Below, piece after piece: positions 29,723 to 38,374 of a stretch of DNA of 43,134 bases. A program made the translations under genes and the position numbers. How positions within the stretch are numbered: position 1 is the first letter of the stretch; the number at the start of each line of letters is the position of its first letter. A model generated the notes under the pieces. That model saw only the letters and a program-made list of their open reading frames with translations, did no database searches and was not told where the DNA came from. Source of the stretch: an uncultured Rhodospirillales bacterium (GTDB lineage Bacteria > Pseudomonadota > Alphaproteobacteria > CACIAM-22H2); assembly GCA_903860935.1 (NCBI GenBank), contig CAIOSQ010000068.1, positions 1-43,134 on the forward strand. The letters run 5' to 3'.

Positions 29723-31821
29723 CGCGTCACCGCCAGGTCGAGAACAAGATTGAGCCGGTCGTCGACATGCATCGCATCGCCCGGGCAGACGACCGTGGTG
29801 GACTCCCGTTCCTCCACAAGCGCCGGTCCGGTGATCGCGTCGCCGGGGCGCAGCGCGTAACGGTCATAGACCGGGCAATCGACGAAGCCCCTGGTCTCCG
29901 GGAAATAGGCGGACCGCACGGTCTTTCGCGCGTGCCCCGCGCCGGCGGCCGATTTCAGCCGGTAGTCGCGATCGCGTCCCGGTTCGGGTCCGCTCGCATC
30001 GACCTTCCAGTTGACGATCTCCACCGGCTTGTCCGGAAAGGCGACCCCGAAGATCTTGGCGTATTCACTGCTGAACGCGGCCGGCAGGCGCGCGGCCAGC
30101 GTGTCGTCCAGCGGTCCCTCGACCGGCACCTCGATCTCGTAGCCCTGTCCCTCATAGCGCATGTCCAGCCGGTATCGACGTGCGACATCCGCCGCGGCGA
30201 TGCCGGCCTCGGCAAGGAAGCGCTCGGCCTCCGCGCCCAGCATCTCGAACTCGGTGCGAAGCGCCGCCGCATCGAGACGCGCGAGGCCGATCCGGCGCGA
30301 GCGGACGAGTTCGAACCCGACCGGGCTGGACAACAACCCGAAGGCGGACATGACCCCGGCACCCGTGGGGCAGATGACGCGCGGAATCCTGAGCTTTCGC
30401 GCGACCCGCGCGGCATGGAGAGGTCCCGAGCCGCCGAATGCGATCATGCTACAGCGGCGATAGTCGACGCCACGTTCCGAGGCATGGACGCGGAAGGCGC
30501 GTGCGACATCCTCGTTGATGACCTCGTGGATTCCCCAGGCGGCGCGTTCGACGCTCACGCCGAGGACGCCGCCGACGCCGTCGGCGATTGCCGCGCGCGC
30601 CGCCGCGGCGTCAAGAGGCATGCGGCCTCCGAGAAAGGACGACGCATCGAGATAGCCGAGCGTCAGATTGGCATCGGTGAGCGTTGCGCGCGTTCCACCC
30701 TGACCGTAGCAGGCCGGCCCGGGTACGGCACCCGCGCTGCGCGGGCCGACCTGCAGCACGCCGCGCGCATCGACATCCGCGAGGCTTCCGCCACCGGCGC
30801 CGATCTCGATCATGTCGAGCACCGGGATCTTCGCCGGCAATCCGCTGCCGCGCTTGAAGTCGTGGACGCGTCCGACCTCGAGCTCGTAGCGCTTGAGCGG
30901 AGCGCCGTCGCGCACGATGCAGCCCTTGGCCGTCGTGCCGCCCATGTCGAAGGAGAGCACCTGATCGAGGCCGAGCGACCGCCCGTGGCGCGCTGACATG
31001 AGCGCCCCGGCGGCGGGACCCGACTCCAGCAGACGGACTGGAAATCGTCGCGCGAGATCCCCGGTCAGCGTTCCGCCCGACGAGGTCATGATCAGGAAGT
31101 TCCCCGCGAAGCCCAAGGTCGCGAGACCGGCCTCCAGCCGCGCGACGTAGCGGTCGACGACAGGCTGCACGAAGGCATTCATGCAGGTCGTCGTCCAGCG
31201 CTCGAACTCGCGCATGAACGGAAAGATCTCGGACGAGACGGACACCTTGAGCCGCGGGAACCGCTCCGCGAGCCAGGCCGCCGCAGCACGCTCGTGTCGG
31301 GGATCTAGGTACGAGTGAAGAAAGCAGATCGCCACGGACTCGATGCCGTCGGTTTCGACGGCGGTTTCGAGCGGCGCTTCGAGCGCCGTGAAATCGGGCG
31401 TGGCGCGGATCGTGCCGTCATAGGCGATGCGTTCGCCGACCTCGAAGCGGAGGTGGCGTGGCACCAGCGGCGCGGGAAACCGGATGCGCAGATCGAACAG
31501 GTCGTAGCGCCGCTCAAGTCCGATATCGAGCGTGTCGCGAAAACCGGCGGTGACCAGCATCGCGGTCGGCGCGCCCCGCCGCTCGATGAGCGCGTTGGTG
31601 ACGAGTGTGGTCCCGTGGACCAGCGTCGCGACCTCGGCGATGGCGATGCCGGTCTCGGCGGCCAGTGTACGAACCCCCTCGACCACCGCTTGCGACGGAT
31701 CGTCCGGCGTGGTCAGCCGCTTATGGGTCATGATCTCGCCGGTGGCGTCGTCGAACAGGGCGAAATCGGTGAACGTGCCGCCGATATCGACGCCGATGCG
31801 GTAGCGCTGGTGTGCCGTCAT
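29719..31821 (-). CDS. Hydantoinase A/oxoprolinase family protein
   Basis: YRIGVDIGGTFTDFALFDDATGEI...LVHGTTLVTNALIERRGA...ERWTTTCMNAFVQPVVDRYV...MTSSGGTLTG...VLSFDMGGTTAKGCIV...GSGPLHAARVARKL. Confidence 0.95.
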   Translation of the reverse strand: MTAHQRYRIGVDIGGTFTDFALFDDATGEIMTHKRLTTPDDPSQAVVEGVRTLAAETGIAIAEVATLVHGTTLVTNALIERRGAPTAMLVTAGFRDTLDIGLERRYDLFDLRIRFPAPLVPRHLRFEVGERIAYDGTIRATPDFTALEAPLETAVETDGIESVAICFLHSYLDPRHERAAAAWLAERFPRLKVSVSSEIFPFMREFERWTTTCMNAFVQPVVDRYVARLEAGLATLGFAGNFLIMTSSGGTLTGDLARRFPVRLLESGPAAGALMSARHGRSLGLDQVLSFDMGGTTAKGCIVRDGAPLKRYELEVGRVHDFKRGSGLPAKIPVLDMIEIGAGGGSLADVDARGVLQVGPRSAGAVPGPACYGQGGTRATLTDANLTLGYLDASSFLGGRMPLDAAAARAAIADGVGGVLGVSVERAAWGIHEVINEDVARAFRVHASERGVDYRRCSMIAFGGSGPLHAARVARKLRIPRVICPTGAGVMSAFGLLSSPVGFELVRSRRIGLARLDAAALRTEFEMLGAEAERFLAEAGIAAADVARRYRLDMRYEGQGYEIEVPVEGPLDDTLAARLPAAFSSEYAKIFGVAFPDKPVEIVNWKVDASGPEPGRDRDYRLKSAAGAGHARKTVRSAYFPETRGFVDCPVYDRYALRPGDAITGPALVEERESTTVVCPGDAMHVDDRLNLVLDLAVTR

Positions 31822-32861
31822 GGCGTCGCGCCGTCGCCGCCTGCCGCGATCTCTGCGCAGGCGGCCACCGCCTGCGCGACATCCGCGTCGGTGATGCCCC
31901 GATAGACGACGAAGCGGATCCGTCCCGGTCCAAAGGGAAGGACAAGGACATCCCTCGCCGCGAGCGCGGCGACGACCTCCGAGACCGGTTTCGCCACCTG
32001 CGCGACGACGATGTTGGTCGGTTGCGTCGGTCGCATCGGGATGAATCCAGGTAATTGGTCCAGGGCTTGTGTGAGCCGCGCGGCGCGCGCGTGATCGTCG
32101 GCGAGGTCATGCCAGTTGGCGAAGGCCGCGCGCGCCGCTGCGGCGAGGATCGCCGTGGGGCGGATCCCGCCGCCCAGTCGCTGGCGTATGACCAGGGCCT
32201 GGGCCACGAGACGTCGTGAACCGGCAAGCGCCGCGCCGAATGGTGCCCCGAGGCCCTTGTTCAGGCTTATGCAGACCGTGTCGAAGTCGCGTGCCAGTCG
32301 CGCGGGCATGACGCCAACGGCGATGGCGGCATTGAACAGGCGGGCCCCGTCGAGATGCGTCGCAATTCCCTTGCGGCGCGCGATTCCGATTATGGCATCG
32401 GAGATGTCCGCGGAGATGGCAGCACCACCCGCGCGATTATGGGTGTTCTCGAGAACCAGTACCGCGATCCGCGACCGGAGCGCGTCGCTGTCGCCGCGGA
32501 CCGCATCTTCCCATGCCCCGGGTTCCGGAAGATGCTCGTTCAGGAGGCGCAAGGTGACGCCGGCGAGCGCAGCCGGCGCTCCGGCCTCGGATGTGGCTAT
32601 ATGGGCATCCGCAGGCGCGACGACCGCATCGCCGGGACGCGCATGGAGCATCAACGCGATTTCGTTCGCCATCGTGGCTGTCGGCATCAGCAACGCGTCC
32701 TCATGCCCAAGGATCTCGGCGATCTCGCGCTCGAGAGCCTGCTGGTCGGGATCCTCGCGCAGGTCGAAGGACCAGGGGCGCGCGCATGCAGCCTGCATGG
32801 CGTTCACCATCGCCGCCGTCGGCCGGGTCAGCAGATCGCTGCGAAAATCGGCGATGCGCAT
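31818..32861 (-). CDS. Threonine aldolase-like PLP enzyme (beta-eliminating lyase family)
   Basis: DFRSDLLTRPTAAM...VLENTHNRAGGAAI...GIATHLDGARLFNAAIA...CISLNKGLGAPFGAALAGSRRLV (PLP Lys); 4-nt overlap with the downstream hydantoinase A gene. Confidence 0.88.
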   Translation of the reverse strand: MRIADFRSDLLTRPTAAMVNAMQAACARPWSFDLREDPDQQALEREIAEILGHEDALLMPTATMANEIALMLHARPGDAVVAPADAHIATSEAGAPAALAGVTLRLLNEHLPEPGAWEDAVRGDSDALRSRIAVLVLENTHNRAGGAAISADISDAIIGIARRKGIATHLDGARLFNAAIAVGVMPARLARDFDTVCISLNKGLGAPFGAALAGSRRLVAQALVIRQRLGGGIRPTAILAAAARAAFANWHDLADDHARAARLTQALDQLPGFIPMRPTQPTNIVVAQVAKPVSEVVAALAARDVLVLPFGPGRIRFVVYRGITDADVAQAVAACAEIAAGGDGATP

Positions 32862-32941
32862 GCCTCGATCGGTCCGTGTCACGGCGAGCGAGACCAGGTG
32901 GCCCGGGCGCGCTTCATGATCGTCGGAGGCGCGGCGACGAA

Positions 32942-32968
32942 GACGTCGGTGATGATCCTTCCGACGTC
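32942..32968. promoter_or_regulatory. Candidate operator: inverted repeat GACGTCGG-N11-CCGACGTC
   Basis: Perfect 8-bp arms at 32942-32949 and 32961-32968 in the divergent intergenic region. Confidence 0.4.
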
Positions 32969-33060
32969 GCAGCAGACGATCCAGTCCATCGCGTCCCTCG
33001 CGGTGCTCGTCGCGCGTATTGTCATGCGCATCGGCATGATCGCGCAGTATGGGCGCCACG

Positions 33061-33082
33061 AGCCCGCGGTCAACTGCGGGCT
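33061..33082. promoter_or_regulatory. Candidate operator: 22-bp near-perfect palindrome AGCCCGCGGTCAACTGCGGGCT
   Basis: 9 of 11 base pairs symmetric; same divergent intergenic region. Confidence 0.4.
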
Positions 33083-33235
33083 GCGCATGGCTTCATCGGA
33101 ACTTCCTGCTCGCGGCGCGGCGGAACGGCGATATTGTCGATCGCAAGACTCGACGATGCGGGAAGGGGGCGGCATGCCGCGCAATTCGGTTTCACTATCT
33201 CGGATCGGCGCTGGACTGCGGGGAACGGCGTCCCG

Positions 33236-35329
33236 ATGAACACGGTGTCGCGCATTGCCGCCGATATCGGCGGGACCTTCACCGACATCGCGGTTGTCCT
33301 CGCGGATGGGCGGATCGCCACGCGCAAGCTGCCCTCGACGCCGCCCGAATTCGCGCGCGCGGTCGTCTCCGGTGTCACCGGTCTGCTCGGCGAACTGGGT
33401 GCGCCGCTTGCGGGGATCGAACAGGTCCTCCACGGGTGCACCGTCGCGACCAACGCCATCCTCGAATACCGGGGCGCGCGCACCGCTTTGCTGACCACGA
33501 GGGGGTTTCGCGACGTCCTCGAACTGCAGCGCGTGCGCGTTCCCGCCCTCTATGATCCGCTTTTCGAGAAGCCGAGGCCGCTCGTGCCGCGCCGCTTGCG
33601 GTTCGAGGTCTCGGAACGCCTCGACGCCGAGGGGAACGTCGTCGCGGAGCTGTCCGCGCCGGATGTCCAGTCCGCGATCGCGGCGATCGAAGCCGAGGAC
33701 ATCGAGGCGATCGCCGTGTGCTTCCTGCACTCCTACGCCAATCCCGCGCATGAGCGGCGGGTGGGCGAAATGATCCGTGCGGCGCTTCCCGACCGGTTCC
33801 TGTCCCTGTCGGTCGACATCCTGCCGCAGAAGCGCGAGTACGAACGGACCAGCACGACGGTCATCAATGCCTATGTCGGTCCGCCGGTGTCGCGCTACAT
33901 GCGCGCGATGATCGACGATCTCCGGGCGGCGGGTGTCGGCGGGCGGCTGCTCGTGATGCAGTCGAGCGGCGGCGTGATCGACGCGGAGTCCGTCGTCCAC
34001 AAGCCGGCGCAGATTGTCGAGTGCGGACCGGCCGCGGGCGTCATCGGCGCACTCGAGATATCGGCCGCGAGCGGTTACCGCAACGTGATCACCCTCGACA
34101 TGGGCGGCACGACGGCGAAGGCGTCGCTCATCGAGGAGGGGCGTCTCAGTCTGGCTGCCGAGTACGAGGTCGGTGGCGGCATGTCATCGCGCAGCGCGCT
34201 GGCAGGCGGCGGCGGCTATGCGCTGAAGCTGCCGGTGATCGACATCTCAGAGGTCGGCGCGGGCGGTGGAAGCCTCGTTTGGCTCGACAAGGCCGGCGCG
34301 CTCAAGGTCGGACCGCGCAGCGCCGGAGCCGTTCCTGGGCCCGCCTGCTATGGCGCCGGAAATGATCGTCCGACGGTCACCGACGCGAATGTGGTGCTTG
34401 GCTATCTCAACCCCGAAGCGCTCGCCGGCGGCAGCGTCCCGATCGACGCGTCGCTGTCGCGGCGGGCCATCGAGACGCATGTCGCGGCACCGCTCGGCCG
34501 GGGCCTCCTGGAGACGGCCTACGGGATCCACCAGGTCGCCAACACGAACATGATGCGCGCCGTGAAGGCGGTGACCACCTATCGCGGCCGAGATCCGCGC
34601 GATTTCGCGATGTTCGCCTTCGGCGGCAATGGCGGCATCCACGCCGTCGACTTGGCGCGCGCCCTTCAGGTGCGCGAGGTCATCGTCCCCGTCGCGGCGG
34701 GCGTCTTCAGCGCGGTCGGCCTGCTCTTCGCGCGGCTGGAGGTCAACGAGATGGCCGCGTTCCTGCGGTCGGTCGCCGATGCGCGCGCGGAGGACGCGGC
34801 CCGCGTGTTCGCCGATCTCAAGGCGCGGATCGTGCGTCTGCTGGGGGTACCGGAGGCGGAGATCGGCTTCGAGCCTCAGGCCGACGCTCGCTACAAGGGG
34901 CAGGGTTTCGAGCTGACCGTGCCTTTGGCGAACGGCGCGCACGAGGCGCCGACCCGGGCGATGTTCGACGACTTCGCCGCTGCCTTCGCGGCCGAGCACG
35001 TCGCGCGCTATGGCCATTCCTTCAATGGCGCCTTTCCGGTGGAGATCGTCAATCTGCGGCTCGTCGGGACGGTGCGCCAGGAGCGCCCGCCGATGGTCGC
35101 CTGGGTGCCGGGCGCCGGGCGCGCGGCGCGTCCCGAGACCTCGCGCGACGTCTATTTCGGCGCCGCGCATGGCGTGCGACGGACCCCGGTCATCGACCGC
35201 GCGCATCTCGATGGAGTCGCCCGGCAGGGCCCGTTCATCGTCGAGGAATACGAAGGCACGTCGGTCGTGCCGCCGGACTGCACCGCGCGCCTGGACGCCG
35301 CGGGCAACATCATCATCGCCCTGCCGTGA
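33236..35329 (+). CDS. Hydantoinase A/oxoprolinase family protein (second copy)
   Basis: SRIAADIGGTFTDIAVVLADGRIATRKLPSTP...LHGCTVATNAILEYRGARTALLTTRGFRDVLELQR...TLDMGGTTAKASLIEEG...FAFGGNGGIHAVDLARAL. Confidence 0.95.
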   Translation: MNTVSRIAADIGGTFTDIAVVLADGRIATRKLPSTPPEFARAVVSGVTGLLGELGAPLAGIEQVLHGCTVATNAILEYRGARTALLTTRGFRDVLELQRVRVPALYDPLFEKPRPLVPRRLRFEVSERLDAEGNVVAELSAPDVQSAIAAIEAEDIEAIAVCFLHSYANPAHERRVGEMIRAALPDRFLSLSVDILPQKREYERTSTTVINAYVGPPVSRYMRAMIDDLRAAGVGGRLLVMQSSGGVIDAESVVHKPAQIVECGPAAGVIGALEISAASGYRNVITLDMGGTTAKASLIEEGRLSLAAEYEVGGGMSSRSALAGGGGYALKLPVIDISEVGAGGGSLVWLDKAGALKVGPRSAGAVPGPACYGAGNDRPTVTDANVVLGYLNPEALAGGSVPIDASLSRRAIETHVAAPLGRGLLETAYGIHQVANTNMMRAVKAVTTYRGRDPRDFAMFAFGGNGGIHAVDLARALQVREVIVPVAAGVFSAVGLLFARLEVNEMAAFLRSVADARAEDAARVFADLKARIVRLLGVPEAEIGFEPQADARYKGQGFELTVPLANGAHEAPTRAMFDDFAAAFAAEHVARYGHSFNGAFPVEIVNLRLVGTVRQERPPMVAWVPGAGRAARPETSRDVYFGAAHGVRRTPVIDRAHLDGVARQGPFIVEEYEGTSVVPPDCTARLDAAGNIIIALP

Positions 35330-35354
35330 CGCGGGCGAGAGAGGACAGCGTGTC

Positions 35355-37109
35355 GTGAGCGCCGAGATCGATCCCTTCCAGCTTGAAGTCATCCGCCACA
35401 GCTTCGACGCCGTGGCCGAGGACATGTCGCTGACCCTGATGCGCACGGCGCATTCGGGGATCGTCCGCGACTCTCTAGACTTTTCGACCTCGATCTGCGA
35501 CGCGCTCGGGCAGCCCCTGGCGCAGGGCATCTGCACGCCGATGCAACTCGGCAGCTTCTACGACGCGATGCGCAGGCTGATCCGCGACTACGCGGGGCGG
35601 ATCTCGCCGGGCGACGTCTTCATCGCCAACGACCCCTATGAGGCTGCGGGCCAGCACCTGCCCGACATCTACGTCGCCACGCCGGTCTTCGACGGCGACA
35701 GGATCGTCGCCTGGTCGACCACCATTGCGCACCACTCCGATGTCGGCGGCATCGTCGCGGGGTCCAACGCGCTCGGGGCGGAGGAGATCTATCAGGAAGG
35801 GCTGCGGCTGCCGATCGTCAAGTTCGTGGAGGCCGGGCGGCGCAACCAGGCCCTGTGGGACGTCATCGCCATCAATGTCCGCACGCCCGACAAGGTGCTT
35901 GGCGACCTGCAGGCGCAGATGGCGGCATGCATGAGCGGCGAGCGCGAGATGAAGGCGCTGTTCGCGCGCTACGGAACGGATACGGTCCTGCGCTACGCCG
36001 ACCATCTGCACGACTACACCGAGCGCCTGACACGTGCGGAACTGCGCGAGATTCCCGAGGGCACCTACCATTTCACCGACCATATCGACGGCCTGGGCGC
36101 CAACCCCGAGCCAGTCGTGCTTCAGGTCGCCGTGACCATCCGCGATGGATCTGCGCTCGTCGACTGGGAGGGGACCTCGCCACAGGTGAAGGGTGGCATC
36201 AACCCGAGTTTCCCCTTCACCAAGGCCTGTGCCTACACGGCCTTCCGTTCGATCCTGAAGGCCGACCTGCCGACCTGCCACGGATTCGCACGCGCCATCG
36301 AGGTGCGCGCGCCGCTGGGAAGTCTGCTCAATCCGACCTTCCCGGCGCCTTGTGGCGCGCGCGGCATCACCGGCTACCGCATGATCGATTGTCTGCTCGG
36401 CGCGCTTGCGTCGGCTGTGCCCGATCGCGTCACCGCCGACACCAGCGGCGGGTCGACGCTGCCGACGATCGCGGGATATCGCGACGGCAAGGCGTTCGTC
36501 TTCTGCGAGACCTTCATGGGGACCTGGGGCGGGACGTCGGCGCATGATGGTCAGAGCGGCGTGCCGCATATGGGTGCCAACCAGTCCAATGTCCCGATCG
36601 AGATGATCGAGTCCGACTATCCGATCCGGATCGAGCGCTATGGTCTCGTGCCGGATACCGGCGGTCCCGGTCGCTATCGCGGCGGCCTGTCGCTGACGCG
36701 CGAGTACCGCGTGCTGAACGACGAGGCGATCCTGAACATCCGGTCGGACAAGCGGCGCTTTCCGCCGCACGGTCTTTTCGGCGGCGGGACCGGTGCGCCG
36801 TCGCTCAACCTGATCAATCCGGATGCCGAGAACCGGCTTCTGCCGGTGCTGATGACCGAGGTCGAAAAGCTGCGGCGCGGCGATGTCTACCGACACATCA
36901 TGGCCGGAGGTGGAGGCTATGGCGATCCGCTCGACCGCGATCCCGCCGACGTGCTCGCCGACGTGATCGAGGAAAAGGTCAGCCTCGGCCACGCACGCGA
37001 TGCCTACGGCGTCGTCGTCCTGCCAGGGCGTCCACCGTGCGTCGACGATGCGGCGACGCAGGCGTTGCGTGCCCGCCGTCGCGCGGAGGCGACGGGCGCG
37101 GGCGCGTGA
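35355..37109 (+). CDS. Hydantoinase B/oxoprolinase family protein (second copy)
   Basis: GTG start: VSAEIDPFQLEVIRHSFDAVAEDMSLTLMRTAHSGIVRDSLDFSTSICDALGQPLAQG...GDVFIANDPYEAAGQHLPDIYVATPVF...DTGGPGRYRGGLSLTREY...MAGGGGYGDPLDRD. Confidence 0.94.
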   Translation: MSAEIDPFQLEVIRHSFDAVAEDMSLTLMRTAHSGIVRDSLDFSTSICDALGQPLAQGICTPMQLGSFYDAMRRLIRDYAGRISPGDVFIANDPYEAAGQHLPDIYVATPVFDGDRIVAWSTTIAHHSDVGGIVAGSNALGAEEIYQEGLRLPIVKFVEAGRRNQALWDVIAINVRTPDKVLGDLQAQMAACMSGEREMKALFARYGTDTVLRYADHLHDYTERLTRAELREIPEGTYHFTDHIDGLGANPEPVVLQVAVTIRDGSALVDWEGTSPQVKGGINPSFPFTKACAYTAFRSILKADLPTCHGFARAIEVRAPLGSLLNPTFPAPCGARGITGYRMIDCLLGALASAVPDRVTADTSGGSTLPTIAGYRDGKAFVFCETFMGTWGGTSAHDGQSGVPHMGANQSNVPIEMIESDYPIRIERYGLVPDTGGPGRYRGGLSLTREYRVLNDEAILNIRSDKRRFPPHGLFGGGTGAPSLNLINPDAENRLLPVLMTEVEKLRRGDVYRHIMAGGGGYGDPLDRDPADVLADVIEEKVSLGHARDAYGVVVLPGRPPCVDDAATQALRARRRAEATGAGA

Positions 37110-37172
37110 TCGCGCGCGCGACGCCGCGAGACGGATCGTCGCGCGGCATCGTCGTTTCAGGGGGGGCCGAGC

Positions 37173-38339
37173 ATGATTGCATATGATGTCGTCGTCGTCG
37201 GTGCCGGGATCTCCGGCGCGGCGCTCGCGTATTTCCTCAAGAAGGGTGGCGTCGAGCGCGTCCTCGTGCTGGAGCGCGGCGCGCCCGCGTCCGGCGGCAC
37301 GGGCAAGAGCGCCGCGATCGTCCGCCAGCACTACTCGACCCGTCTGATGGCGCGGCTGGCGAAGCGCTCCGTTGACCTGTTCCGCGCGATGCCGGACGAA
37401 CTTGGCCAGGATGGCGGCTACCGACCCGTCGGCTATCTCTTTCTAGCCACTGCCGAGAATGCCGCCGCGGCCAAGACGAACATCGCGATGCAGCGCGGGG
37501 TCGGCATCGACACGACCTGGCTCGACCCCGATGTCCTGGCGGCGCGTAGCCCCTGGCTCGATCCGGAGGGTGTCGCCGGCGCAGCTTTCGAGCCTCTTGG
37601 TGGTTACGCGGATCCGGTGCAATCGGTCGAGGCGTATCTCGCCGCGTTCCAACGCCTGGGCGGCGAGCTTCGCACGCGTACGCCATGCCGGAGGATCCTG
37701 CGCGCCGACGACCGGATCGCCGGCGTCGTCACCGACGACGGGCCGATCACGGCCGGCCTGGTGGTGAATGCGGCGGGTCCCTGGGCCACGGCGCTTGCGC
37801 GCCTTGCGGGCGCGCCGCTCGAGATACGGAGCATCCGTGAGCAGGACACGATCTGGGAGGGACGGTCGGGGCGCGATCTGCCCACCCATTCGATCTCGAA
37901 CTCGCTCGACTCGATCTATGTCAGGCCGCAGGGCGACGGGCGCTACGTGGTCGGGCGCGGCTTTCCCAAGGCGTACGAGGAGGTCGACGAGGATAACTAC
38001 AAGGCGACGACCGACGCCGAATTCGTCTCGGATGTGCAGACGCGGCTTGAGCGGCGCATTCCGCCGATGCAGGGGGCGCGACTGATCCACGCCTATACGG
38101 CGCTCTACGACGTGACGCCGGATTGGTATCCCTTCGTCGGTCCGCGCGGCGATCTCCCGGGCTATGTCGATTTCAACGGTGGCAGCGGCCACGGGTTCAA
38201 GATCGCGCCAGCTCTCGCCGAGGAGCTCGCGTCCTGGCTGATCCGTGGCAGCGTGGCCGAGGATTTCCGTCAACTCGCCCATGATCGCGTCGCCCAGGGA
38301 CGCCTGTTCGTCCAGTCCTATGGCGGCAATCGGGGTTGA
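37173..38339 (+). CDS. FAD-dependent DAO-family oxidoreductase (sarcosine oxidase beta/SoxB-like)
   Basis: YDVVVVGAGISGAALAYFLKKGGVERVLVLERGAPASGGTGKSAAIVRQHYS...VNAAGPWATALARLAG...YTALYDVTPDWYPFVGPRGDLPGYVDFNGGSGHGFKIAPALAEELASWL. Confidence 0.9.
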   Translation: MIAYDVVVVGAGISGAALAYFLKKGGVERVLVLERGAPASGGTGKSAAIVRQHYSTRLMARLAKRSVDLFRAMPDELGQDGGYRPVGYLFLATAENAAAAKTNIAMQRGVGIDTTWLDPDVLAARSPWLDPEGVAGAAFEPLGGYADPVQSVEAYLAAFQRLGGELRTRTPCRRILRADDRIAGVVTDDGPITAGLVVNAAGPWATALARLAGAPLEIRSIREQDTIWEGRSGRDLPTHSISNSLDSIYVRPQGDGRYVVGRGFPKAYEEVDEDNYKATTDAEFVSDVQTRLERRIPPMQGARLIHAYTALYDVTPDWYPFVGPRGDLPGYVDFNGGSGHGFKIAPALAEELASWLIRGSVAEDFRQLAHDRVAQGRLFVQSYGGNRG

Positions 38340-38345
38340 TCGGCA

Positions 38346-38374
38346 TGCGCGCCCCGCTGTCAGCCGGGCGCGCA
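38346..38374. terminator. Candidate bidirectional hairpin between convergent genes
   Basis: TGCGCGCCC (38346-38354) / GGGCGCGCA (38366-38374), 9-bp perfect stem, 11-nt loop, spanning the ends of convergent DAO and cyclase genes; no U-tract. Confidence 0.35.

Noticed and set aside
28043-29860. 605-aa plus-strand ORF opposite hydantoinase B
   Set aside because: Antisense to strongly conserved HyuB; no homology-like motifs.
32880-33235. Short ORFs in the hydantoinase divergent region (e.g. MIVGGAATKTSVMILPTSQQTIQSIASL...)
   Set aside because: No recognisable family on either strand; treated as regulatory/intergenic sequence rather than a gene.
35475-37331. 618-aa minus-strand ORF opposite hydantoinase B
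   Set aside because: Antisense of a conserved gene; no domain signature.
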